From positions 1 to 8,605 of the forward strand of contig JAIVIG010000310.1 of assembly GCA_020200675.1 (NCBI GenBank): a DNA stretch of 8,605 nt, read 5' to 3'. Positions within the stretch are counted from its first letter, which is position 1. Every line of letters begins with the position of its first letter. This document shows, piece after piece, positions 1 to 6,513 of the stretch. The notes under the pieces were generated by a model. The model worked only from the letters and a program-made list of their open reading frames with translations, was not told where the DNA came from and did not search any database. This DNA comes from Actinomycetota bacterium (lineage in GTDB: Bacteria > Actinomycetota > Rubrobacteria > Rubrobacterales > Rubrobacteraceae). The translations under genes were made by a program, and so were the position numbers.

Positions 1-113
1 CCCGCGAGGCGCTGGTGGAGGCGATAGACCGGGCGTTGGCGGCCGTCACGCCCGAAGATGCGGCAGGCTGGTTCCACCACGCTGGCTACGAGCCACAGGA
101 TCAATCTTTATGA
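1..113 (+). mobile_element. Right-hand end of an IS630-family insertion sequence (partial)
   Basis: Only the transposase C-terminus is inside the window; the rest of the element lies to the left. The terminal inverted repeat and the duplicated TA target expected for this family could not be located. The right boundary is therefore unresolved and probably lies some tens of bases beyond the transposase stop, inside what is now the N-terminal coding region of the adenylyltransferase. The call rests on the 36-residue transposase tail described in the next entry. Confidence 0.55.
3..113 (+). CDS. IS630-family transposase, C-terminal fragment
   Basis: This is an open frame from the window edge to a TGA at 111-113, giving 36 residues that begin REALVEAIDRAL, continue AVTPEDAAGWFHHAGY and end DQSL. 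IS630/Tc1-mariner-type DDE transposases characteristically end with an amphipathic helix (REAL..AI..AL) followed by TPEDA.GWF.H.GY, a few dozen residues after the last catalytic acidic residue; that residue lies outside the window. The fragment shows that a transposase gene reads rightward into the conjugation-type genes. Its stop overlaps the next ATG (ATGA at 110-113), so translation could be coupled. Other frames over this stretch are either closed or show no recognisable protein. The family call is from memory of the C-terminal signature, not from a search. Confidence 0.75.
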   Translation, partial: REALVEAIDRALAAVTPEDAAGWFHHAGYEPQDQSL

Positions 114-967
114 GCACCGCTGTCAGGCCAGGGACCGAAGCCGGTCACCGAAGGCGCGACCGTGCCGAGATCCTGGTCGACTCGCACCCGATCGGTTGGC
201 AACTTACAGAGAACTGGCACCCCAACGACGTTTCCTCGCGCGGCAGATTGCGAGACGGCCTGCGCTCAAAAAAGGTCCTGCTCATAGGGGCGGGGGCGCT
301 CGGTTCGGCCGTCGCTGAGCTTCTCGCACGCGGCGGCGTCAAGAAGCTGCTGGCCGTCGACGGAGACCGCCTGGAGATCGGCAACTTGGTTCGGCACAAC
401 CTGGGGCTGGACGACCTCCACGAGAACAAGGCCTCGGCCCTCGCCAGGCGGCTCAACCTTGCCTCCCCGCACGCTGAGGTCGAGGCGATAGACGAGGCGT
501 TTCCGCCGCGGAGCGAAGAAGATCGTAGTAACGTCTTGCGCTGCGACGCGATCCTCGACTGTACAGGCGAAGACTCTGTGCTACGCCACCTTGAACTCTT
601 CCCCTGGGAGGACGAGAGGCTCTTCGCATCGGTTTCCTTGGGCTTTGGGGCGAACCGGATGTTCTGTTTCCTCCATCGCGGCGAGAGCTTCCCGCTCAAC
701 GACTACCGGGACGCAGTCGACCCGTACCTGGGGCGTGAGCTCGAGCTCTACCCAGAGGCCGAGGTGCCGCGGGAGGGCGCCGGCTGCTGGCACCCGCTCA
801 TCCCGGCCAGGATTGACGACCTCTGGCCGATGGCCGCGGCCGCGGTCAAAGTCCTCGAGTCAACGGCATCTGAGCCCTCGGCCAAGTCCCGGCTCGAGGT
901 CTTCGAGCGCTTCGAGGAGGACGGCGTCTTGGCCAGCATCCAGCGTGTCAGTCCCTCCCCCGCCTGA
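110..967 (+). CDS. ThiF/E1-like adenylyltransferase (ubiquitin-activating type), possibly N-terminally truncated
   Basis: The 285-residue protein has an E1/ThiF/MoeB fold. The glycine-rich ATP loop GAGALGS is at 60-66, and DGDRLEIGNLVRHNLG at 84-99 holds the ribose-binding aspartate and the N/R pair typical of E1s. K107 follows, and the metal-binding aspartate is D150 in DCTGED. Such enzymes adenylate the C-terminal glycine of a ubiquitin-like protein. The paired CxxC zinc motifs of MoeB/ThiF biosynthetic enzymes are missing. C226 in REGAGCWHP is the best candidate for a thioester cysteine, as in E2-E1 fusion proteins of the Cap2/Bil type. The next gene encodes a JAB peptidase with a 1-nt overlap, so the two form an operon. 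The usual E2 domain is absent. About 20 N-terminal residues (VRPGTEAGHRRRDR region) look unlike E1 sequence and begin at an ATG overlapping the transposase stop, with only a weak AGGA upstream. The present N-terminus may be a junction with IS DNA. A free-standing complete E1 is the alternative. The fold is certain; the pathway is inferred. Confidence 0.85.
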   Translation: MSTAVRPGTEAGHRRRDRAEILVDSHPIGWQLTENWHPNDVSSRGRLRDGLRSKKVLLIGAGALGSAVAELLARGGVKKLLAVDGDRLEIGNLVRHNLGLDDLHENKASALARRLNLASPHAEVEAIDEAFPPRSEEDRSNVLRCDAILDCTGEDSVLRHLELFPWEDERLFASVSLGFGANRMFCFLHRGESFPLNDYRDAVDPYLGRELELYPEAEVPREGAGCWHPLIPARIDDLWPMAAAAVKVLESTASEPSAKSRLEVFERFEEDGVLASIQRVSPSPA

Positions 968-1458
968 TGGCGGACGTCGAATTCTGGTCCGAGGACCGTG
1001 CGTTCGGTCTCCAGATCCCAACCGAGAGGCTTTCCCGGGTGCTCGAGCTAAGCCGTACAGCCGCCCCCGAGGAGACCGGTGGCGTCTTGGCCGGCTACTA
1101 CACCGACGCCCACAACTGCGCAGTCGTGACGGAGGCTTCAGATGCCCCGCCCGACTCCCGTAGCGGCAGGACCTTCTTCGTCAGGGGTACGACAGAACTG
1201 CAGCGGTGGCTGAACAAGTTGTGGCGCAGGGAGCGCCGTTTCTACCTCGGTGACTGGCATTCTCACCTAGGCAATGAACCCAGCCCCAGCCCCACTGACT
1301 TGACCCAGCTCAAGGAGATAGCCAACGATGAGTTGTGTAAGTGCCCCGAGCCGGTCTTGCTCCTGGTGGGCGGTCGGGCTGCCAATGCCCGAGACGTTAG
1401 AGCGTACGTGTTCCCAAAGAATAAGGGTCTCATCGAGCTGTACTCGGCCGAACTCTAA
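967..1458 (+). CDS. JAB/JAMM (Mov34/MPN/PAD-1) metallopeptidase, Cap3-like
   Basis: This 163-residue protein has a complete JAMM zinc-protease signature. The catalytic glutamate is E36 in EETGGVLAGYY, and the motif HxHx7Sx2D is formed by H98, H100, S108 and D111 (DWHSH...SPTD). The spacing matches the family exactly, so the active site appears intact. JAMM peptidases cut isopeptide or peptide bonds after the C-terminal glycine of ubiquitin-like modifiers. The bacterial Prok-JAB group is encoded beside E1/E2 genes, where it matures or removes the modifier; Cap3 of type II CBASS is the best-studied case. The start ATG lies in TGATG with the stop of the adenylyltransferase, and no Shine-Dalgarno is visible, so translation is probably coupled. 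The length is normal for a single-domain enzyme. There is no signal peptide, so it is expected in the cytoplasm. Metal-binding is seen in the sequence; the substrate is inferred from context. Confidence 0.88.
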   Translation: MADVEFWSEDRAFGLQIPTERLSRVLELSRTAAPEETGGVLAGYYTDAHNCAVVTEASDAPPDSRSGRTFFVRGTTELQRWLNKLWRRERRFYLGDWHSHLGNEPSPSPTDLTQLKEIANDELCKCPEPVLLLVGGRAANARDVRAYVFPKNKGLIELYSAEL

Positions 1459-1573
1459 TCTGAGGTGTAGGTGCTTCGGACGAGAGAAGAGAGCTCTTTG
1501 CAAATTACAAGCAAGCCTGTCGGTACCTTCCGATCCTGGCGGGGATTAGCCGTAAACGGTAGCATAACCATCC

Positions 1574-2404
1574 ATGAGCGAAGAACAGACAAGAACACGG
1601 GCTGCCGTGGTGACCGGGGCTGCCCGGGGCATCGGGCGTAGGGTTGCGCTTACACTTGCCGAGCGCGGGTATGCAGTGGCCGCCAACGACCTATTTACCC
1701 CCGCGGAAGTATTGGTCGAACTCGAACGGGTCGGCGCGGAGGTGTTGGCAATCCCTGGCGATGTTTCCGACGAGGAAACGGTGCGAGAGATGGTACGCGA
1801 TGTCATGAAGGGCTTCGGGCGCGTGGACGTGCTCGTTAACAACGCCGGGATCAGCGCCATAGTCCCCGCCGAGCAGATGACCCTAGCCGACTGGGATCGG
1901 ACCCTCGCCGTGAATCTCACCGGTCCGTTCCTGATGAGCCGAGAGTTCGGCAAGGAGATGTTGCGGCAGGGGAGCGGTAGCATCATCAACATCAGCTCGG
2001 TGGCAGGGCTTTTGGGGATAGCCGACCGGGCAGCCTACAACGCAAGCAAGCACGGACTCATAGGGCTCACCCGTACACTAGCAGCTGAGTGGGGCGGGCG
2101 AGGGGTACGAGTCAACGCCGTCTGCCCTGGCTGGGTCAAGACAGAAATGGATCAAGAAGATCAAGCCTCAGGCGGCTACACTGACGCCGACATAGAAGGG
2201 CACACCCCGATGGCCCGCTTCGCCCGGCCGGAGGACATAGCGCAGGCCGTGGCCTTCCTCGCCGACCCAGTCCTCAGCGGCTACGTCAACGGACACGCCC
2301 TGTCGGTAGATGGAGGATGGTACGGCGACGGGAGCTGGGAGAGCCTCAGGCGGCGTAAGCGAGGAGAGAGTCCAAGGGGAATCTACGAGGAGAATACAGA
2401 GTAG
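1574..2404 (+). CDS. Short-chain dehydrogenase/reductase (classical SDR, FabG-like), probably NAD-dependent
   Basis: The 276-residue classical SDR has the cofactor loop TGAARGIG at 14-21, NNAG at 89-92 and the catalytic tetrad N114, S142, Y155 and K159 (YNASK). The closing VDGGW signature is present. D39 at the end of the second strand favours NAD(H) over NADP(H). The residues PGWVKTEM and the RPEDIA.AVAFLAD block are standard for the family. The enzyme should oxidise an alcohol or reduce a carbonyl, but the substrate cannot be read from the sequence; automated names such as 3-oxoacyl-ACP reductase would be over-specific. After VDGGW the protein carries about 25 extra residues, rich in R, K and E, that are not part of the core fold. 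The start has no convincing Shine-Dalgarno. A TAGCAT at 1560-1565 lies only 8 nt upstream, so a leaderless mRNA is possible. It stands alone, 115 nt after the JAB gene. Confidence 0.9.
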   Translation: MSEEQTRTRAAVVTGAARGIGRRVALTLAERGYAVAANDLFTPAEVLVELERVGAEVLAIPGDVSDEETVREMVRDVMKGFGRVDVLVNNAGISAIVPAEQMTLADWDRTLAVNLTGPFLMSREFGKEMLRQGSGSIINISSVAGLLGIADRAAYNASKHGLIGLTRTLAAEWGGRGVRVNAVCPGWVKTEMDQEDQASGGYTDADIEGHTPMARFARPEDIAQAVAFLADPVLSGYVNGHALSVDGGWYGDGSWESLRRRKRGESPRGIYEENTE

Positions 2405-2417
2405 AAGAAACCAAGCT

Positions 2418-2427
2418 GAGGAGGTGA
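2418..2427 (+). promoter_or_regulatory. Orphan consensus Shine-Dalgarno sequence
   Basis: GAGGAGGTGA is a near-perfect complement of the 16S rRNA 3' end, stronger than the site of any gene in this window. No ATG or useful GTG/TTG start follows at 5-12 nt. The only overlapping option, a GTG inside the motif, opens just seven codons before a TAG. The site lies 14 nt after the SDR stop. It may be what remains of a deleted downstream gene of the SDR operon, or may arise by chance. Confidence 0.35.
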
Positions 2428-2508
2428 ACAAGCAGCACATAGCATAGGTAAGCTGATCTGCTGATCGAAGCTAGCGTCAACATCGTACTCGCCTCTACAA
2501 ATAGTCCC

Positions 2509-2525
2509 GGCCTCTTTGAGAGGCC
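2509..2525. terminator. Hairpin between convergent genes, possible bidirectional terminator
   Basis: GGCCTCT-TTG-AGAGGCC is a perfect 7-bp stem with a 3-nt loop. It is placed 105 nt after the SDR stop and 38 nt beyond the dehydrogenase stop on the other strand. Neither side has a clear U-tract, so intrinsic termination would be weak. Its position between two convergent genes is the main argument. The rest of the 2405-2562 gap shows only the orphan Shine-Dalgarno and a short GCTGATC direct repeat near 2450-2466. Confidence 0.45.
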
Positions 2526-2562
2526 ATCACGATGCCGCTCTCGCGCCGTCAGCTCTACCCCT

Positions 2563-3519
2563 CTACGCGTTAACCGGGTTCCTCGGCTGCTCACCCCGCA
2601 GCACGGCCCGCAGATCCTCACCCGCCATCGCGGCCATCTTATCCCGAGTCTCGAAGGAGGCGCTACCGATGTGCGGCGCGAGGACGACGTTCTCCAGCTC
2701 GAGGAGTTTTGGATGAACCTCCGGCTCGTTCTCGTACACGTCGAGCCCGGCGGCGAAGATGCGCCCCTCGGCGAGTGCTTCGGCGAGCGCCGACTCGTCC
2801 ACCACCGGCCCGCGCGAGGTGTTGACGAGGACGGCTTCGGGTTTCATCTTCTCGAGCTCCCCGGCGCCGATGAGGTGCGTCGTCTCCTCGGTTAGCGGGG
2901 TGTGGAGGGAGAGGAAGTCGCACTCTCCGAGCATCGCGTCGAGCTTGAGGTACCGCGCGTCGAACTCTTTTTCGGCTTCCTCTCTGCGGGAGCGACCCGA
3001 GTAGAGGATCTCCATGTCGAATCCCCTGGCGCGGCGGGCGAGGGCTTGACCGATCCTGCCGAAACCTACTATGCCGAGCTTCTTGCCCCAGACGTCGGGG
3101 CCGAGGAGCATCTTCGGTCCCCAGGCCTCCCAATTCCCGGATCGCACTATCCTCTCCCCCTCGCCCAGACGACGCGCCGCGGCGAGCAGCAGCATGAAGG
3201 CGGTGTCGGCGGTCGTCTCGTCGAGGACGTCCGGGGTGTTGGTGACGACGATGTCCCGCTCGTTAGCGGTCGCCACGTCGACGTTGTCGTATCCGACGGC
3301 CATGTTGGCTATGACCTTGAGGCTCTCACCTGCGGCGTTCATGAACTCGGCGTCGATCTTCTCGGTCAAGGTCGAGAGGACGCCGTCTATCCCCTGGGCG
3401 GCTTCAAGGTGCTCGCCACGCTCGGGCGGGCGCTCGGAGAGGACGGTCACGTCGAAGTCTTCGAGGGGGCGGAGCCCAGCCTCGGGGATCTCGCGGGTTA
3501 CGAGCACCTTCTCTGCCAC
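2563..3519 (-). CDS. gyaR: D-2-hydroxyacid dehydrogenase, glyoxylate/hydroxypyruvate reductase type
   Basis: This 318-residue protein is a full-length member of the D-isomer-specific 2-hydroxyacid dehydrogenase family. Its catalytic domain contains VGYDNVD at 75-81. The Rossmann loop GFGRIGQ is at 152-158. The catalytic residues are R236 (NTSRGPVVDE), E265 (YENEPEVHP) and H283 (APHIGSAS); their spacings of 29 and 18 residues match known glyoxylate reductases. It should reduce glyoxylate or hydroxypyruvate to glycolate or D-glycerate in the cytoplasm. The second Rossmann strand ends YSGRSRRE; lacking an acidic residue and having arginines there suggests NADPH, as an inference. The start is GTG, 8 nt after a GAGGAG site. 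Aconitase lies 29 nt upstream on the same strand, so the two are probably cotranscribed. A link through isocitrate lyase-derived glyoxylate is plausible, but that gene is not in view. Related 2-hydroxyacid substrates cannot be excluded. Confidence 0.9.
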   Translation of the reverse strand: MAEKVLVTREIPEAGLRPLEDFDVTVLSERPPERGEHLEAAQGIDGVLSTLTEKIDAEFMNAAGESLKVIANMAVGYDNVDVATANERDIVVTNTPDVLDETTADTAFMLLLAAARRLGEGERIVRSGNWEAWGPKMLLGPDVWGKKLGIVGFGRIGQALARRARGFDMEILYSGRSRREEAEKEFDARYLKLDAMLGECDFLSLHTPLTEETTHLIGAGELEKMKPEAVLVNTSRGPVVDESALAEALAEGRIFAAGLDVYENEPEVHPKLLELENVVLAPHIGSASFETRDKMAAMAGEDLRAVLRGEQPRNPVNA

Positions 3520-3548
3520 GGGCTCTGCTCCTCTCTACTACGTACTCG

Positions 3549-6425
3549 CTACGCGCTCTCCTTGAGCAACTGCCTGAGTACGGTCTGCAGGATGCCGCCG
3601 TTTCTAAGGTACTCGACCTCGACGGGCGAGTCCACCCTGGCCGTGACCTCGAACTCCTTCGTCTCGCCGTCGTCGCTGGTGGCCCTGACCGTCAGCCCGG
3701 CTCCGGGTTCGATGTCCGCAAGGCCCGCGACATCGTAGGTCTCCTCGCCGGTAAGGCCCAGAGTGTCGGCGTTCTCGCCGTTCGCGAACTGGAGCGGCAA
3801 CACGCCCATCCCGATCAGGTTAGAGCGGTGTATGCGTTCGAAGCTCTCGGCGATGACGGCCTTGACGCCGAGCAGGAACGTCCCCTTAGCCGCCCAATCC
3901 CGCGAGGAGCCGGTGCCGTACTCCTTGCCCGCGAGGACGACGAGGGGCACGCCCTCCTCCTGGTAGCGCATGGAAGCCTCGTAGATCGTGGTCTCCTCCC
4001 CGTCCGGGAAGTGGACCGTGACGCCGCCCTCGGTGCCGGGCCTGAGCTGGTTGCGCAGGCGAATGTTGGCGAAGGTGCCGCGCACCATGACCTCGTGGTT
4101 ACCGCGCCGCGAGCCGTAGGAGTTGAAGTTCCTGGAGTCGACGCCCTTGCTGATCAGGTACTGGCCCGCCGGGCTCTTCGAGGGGATAGCGCCGGCCGGC
4201 GAGATGTGGTCGGTGGTGACCGAGTCGCCGACCTTGACGAGGACGCGGGCGCCCCTTATGTCCGTGAGATCTTCTGGCTCGGGTGAGAGATCTTCGAAGA
4301 ACGAAGGCTCCTGGATGTAGGTCGAGTCCGGGTCCCAGGCGTAGAGGTCGCCGGAGGGCACCTCGACCTCGTTCCACTGCTCGTTGCCAGTGTAGACGTT
4401 CGCGTACTGCTTCTTGTAGAGGTTCGGGTCGAGGGCAGATTCTATCTCCCTCGCGACCTCCTCCTGCGACGGCCAGATGTCCCGGAGGTAGACGGGGTTA
4501 CCATCTTCGTCCTCGCCCAAGGGATCGTTGACCAGGTCCGTGTCTACCGTGCCCGCCAGCGCGTAGGCGACGACGAGCGGTGGGGAAGCGAGGTAGTTGG
4601 CGCGGACGTCAGGATTGATGCGGCCCTCAAAGTTGCGGTTCCCCGAGAGAACGGCGGCGACGATCAAATCGTTCTCCTCGACTGCCGAGCTGATCTCCTC
4701 GTGGAGCGGTCCCGAGTTGCCGATGCACGTCGCGCACCCGTAGCCGACCACGTTGAACTTGAGCTGCTCCAGGTACGGCAACAGATCCGAGGTCTGCAGG
4801 TACTCCGTGACAACCTTCGAGCCCGGCGCGAGACTCGTCTTCACGTGCGGCTCGACCGTAAGCCCCTTCTCGACCGCCTTCTTCGCCAGCAGCCCGGCGC
4901 CTATCATCACCGACGGGTTCGAGGTATTGGTGCAGCTCGTAATCGAGGCGATCACCGCCGAGCCGTGCCGGAGCGTCGCCTCCTGGCCGTCGAGGTTGAC
5001 CTTCACCCCGCCGTTGGGGTCCGCCTCCGGAGCCCCGGGCTCGGGCTCGCCGCCGGCCGTGGGATCCGGCTCGCCCTCGCCGGTCACGCCCGCGGCCTCC
5101 GCCGGGGTGTCGCTCGCCGGGAAAGACTCGACGTCGTGCATGTTGTAGTCTGAGCCATCCGAGGTCGCGCCGCCTCTCGTGCCTTCGGCCTCGTTGGGAC
5201 CTCCGCTGGCTGGGGGTCCGGTCTCCCCGGAGCCGACCATCTCGGCCAACGCCTGCCGGAAGGCGGGCTTCACGTCGGCGAGGGCCAGGCGGTCCTGCGG
5301 CCTGCGCGGGCCGGCGAGGCTCGACTCGACGGTGTCCATGTTCAGCTCCAGCGACTCGGTAAAGCGCGGGTCCGGCGTCTCGTCGGTGCGGAAGAGGCCC
5401 TGCTCTCTGGTATAGATCTCCACGAGGTCCGCGAGCTCGTCGTCGCGGCCTGTGCCGAGGAGGTACTTGATCGTTTCGTCATCCACCGGGAAGAAGCTAC
5501 ACGTCGCCCCGTACTCGGGGGCCATGTTCGCGATTGTCGCCCGGTCGGGCAGCGAGAGCTTGCTCAATCCCTCGCCGTAGAACTCGACGAACTTGCCGAC
5601 GACGCCGTGCCTGCGGAGCATCTCGGTCACGGTGAGCACCAGGTCGGTGGCGGTGACGCCCTCGCGCAAAGCGCCGGTGAGCTTGAAGCCGATCACCTCG
5701 GGGACGAGCATGTAGTAGGGCTGGCCGAGCATCACGGCCTCCGCCTCGATACCGCCGACGCCCCATCCCAGGACGCCGAGGCCGTTGATCATGGTGGTGT
5801 GGCTGTCAGTGCCCACGAGCGTGTCCGGCATCGCCACCCCGTCCTTCACCTCGACGACGCGGGCGAAGTACTCGAGGTTGACCTGATGAATAATGCCGGT
5901 CGCCGGCGGCACCACGGTGAAGTCGTCGAAGGCCTGCTGGCCCCACTTCAGAAACTCATAGCGCTCGCGGTTGCGCTCGAACTCGCGCTCGGCGTTGAAC
6001 TGCAAGGCGGCGGCCGAGCCGAAGGCATCGATCTGGATGGAGTGGTCTATCACGAGATCGGAGGGTACGAGCGGGTTGATCTTACCCGGATCTCCCCCGA
6101 CGTTTTGCATCGCGCTCCGCATCGCCGCCAGGTCCACGACCGCCGGAACGCCGGTAAAGTCCTGCATAACCACGCGAGCCGGGAGGTAAGCCAGCTCCCC
6201 TCCGATAGACCCGGGCCAATCAGCCAGCGCCTCGACGTCCTCCTCCGAGACGAACTTCCCGCCGGCGTTGCGTAGCAGCGATTCGAGCATTACCCGGATG
6301 GAGAACGGTAGGGAGAAGACGTCGCCTCCTACCTTCTCGTCCAGTTTCTTCAGGCTGAAGTATGTTACCTGACCCGAGCCGGTGGAGAGCCGTACTCTGG
6401 CATCAAAAGCGTTGTTCTCTGGCAT
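3549..6425 (-). CDS. acnA: Aconitate hydratase A (aconitase, AcnA/IRP type)
   Basis: Aconitase interconverts citrate and isocitrate through cis-aconitate in the TCA and glyoxylate cycles, using a [4Fe-4S] cluster. The 958-residue protein carries the three cluster ligands C498 (SITSCTNTSNPS), C564 and C567 (GYGCATCIGN). Further family motifs are the N-terminal VMQDFTGVPAVVDLAAMR (86-103), GTDSHTTMINGLGVLGWG (205-222), TTDHISPAG (737-745) and GSRRGNHEVMVRGTFANIR (771-789). YGTGSSRDWAAKG (836-848) and AESFERIHRSNLIGMGVLP (859-877) belong to the swivel domain. It is longer than E. coli AcnA (891 residues) because of a linker at about 398-475, rich in G, E, P, A and D, that joins domains just before the first cluster cysteine. 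Long linkers at this site occur in actinobacterial aconitases. The ATG start has GAGGT about 10 nt upstream and a TATAAT further out. The dehydrogenase gene follows after 29 nt, and vapC lies upstream on the same strand. Confidence 0.97.
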   Translation of the reverse strand: MPENNAFDARVRLSTGSGQVTYFSLKKLDEKVGGDVFSLPFSIRVMLESLLRNAGGKFVSEEDVEALADWPGSIGGELAYLPARVVMQDFTGVPAVVDLAAMRSAMQNVGGDPGKINPLVPSDLVIDHSIQIDAFGSAAALQFNAEREFERNRERYEFLKWGQQAFDDFTVVPPATGIIHQVNLEYFARVVEVKDGVAMPDTLVGTDSHTTMINGLGVLGWGVGGIEAEAVMLGQPYYMLVPEVIGFKLTGALREGVTATDLVLTVTEMLRRHGVVGKFVEFYGEGLSKLSLPDRATIANMAPEYGATCSFFPVDDETIKYLLGTGRDDELADLVEIYTREQGLFRTDETPDPRFTESLELNMDTVESSLAGPRRPQDRLALADVKPAFRQALAEMVGSGETGPPASGGPNEAEGTRGGATSDGSDYNMHDVESFPASDTPAEAAGVTGEGEPDPTAGGEPEPGAPEADPNGGVKVNLDGQEATLRHGSAVIASITSCTNTSNPSVMIGAGLLAKKAVEKGLTVEPHVKTSLAPGSKVVTEYLQTSDLLPYLEQLKFNVVGYGCATCIGNSGPLHEEISSAVEENDLIVAAVLSGNRNFEGRINPDVRANYLASPPLVVAYALAGTVDTDLVNDPLGEDEDGNPVYLRDIWPSQEEVAREIESALDPNLYKKQYANVYTGNEQWNEVEVPSGDLYAWDPDSTYIQEPSFFEDLSPEPEDLTDIRGARVLVKVGDSVTTDHISPAGAIPSKSPAGQYLISKGVDSRNFNSYGSRRGNHEVMVRGTFANIRLRNQLRPGTEGGVTVHFPDGEETTIYEASMRYQEEGVPLVVLAGKEYGTGSSRDWAAKGTFLLGVKAVIAESFERIHRSNLIGMGVLPLQFANGENADTLGLTGEETYDVAGLADIEPGAGLTVRATSDDGETKEFEVTARVDSPVEVEYLRNGGILQTVLRQLLKESA

Positions 6426-6462
6426 GTGTTGGTGACCTCTTCTATGAGCTTGATCCCTTTTG

Positions 6463-6468
6463 ATTATA
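6463..6468 (-). promoter_or_regulatory. Perfect -10 element (TATAAT) ahead of aconitase
   Basis: On the minus strand TATAAT lies 37 nt before the aconitase ATG, in a short AT-rich island within otherwise GC-rich DNA. This predicts a leader of roughly 30 nt containing the AGAGGT ribosome site at 6435-6440. No good -35 hexamer is seen at 16-19 nt upstream (the sequence there is GCGGTA-like), so an activator or an alternative sigma factor may contribute. The element lies in the 88-nt gap after vapC, so aconitase need not depend on the vapBC promoter. Confidence 0.55.
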
Positions 6469-6513
6469 GATGATTACCCGTTCTTTACCGCCGACCGAGT
6501 AGCCGCCTTCCGA

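Noticed and set aside
2..109. Open frame running into the E1 gene from the window edge, which would make the E1 longer at its N-terminus
   Set aside because: The translation (P/R/G-rich) has no E1 or E2 character, while the neighbouring frame over the same bases gives the recognisable IS630 transposase tail.
1459..1573. Possible rho-independent terminator after the JAB gene (AAGAG-AG-CTCTT near 1487-1498)
   Set aside because: The 2-nt loop is too small for a stable hairpin and the stem is short and AT-rich; nothing else in the gap supports termination.
2450..2466. Short GCTGATC direct repeat as a start of a repeat array
   Set aside because: There are only two adjacent copies with no further units or spacers; no CRISPR or other array is present in the window.
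2902..3738. Long plus-strand open frame of 278 codons opposite the dehydrogenase and aconitase genes
   Set aside because: It is an antisense shadow typical of GC-rich codon bias. It has no motifs, and both opposite genes are complete with catalytic residues.
5607..6275. Plus-strand open frame of 222 codons opposite aconitase
   Set aside because: The composition is rich in H, A, V and L with no domain signature, and it lies entirely inside the well-conserved aconitase coding region.
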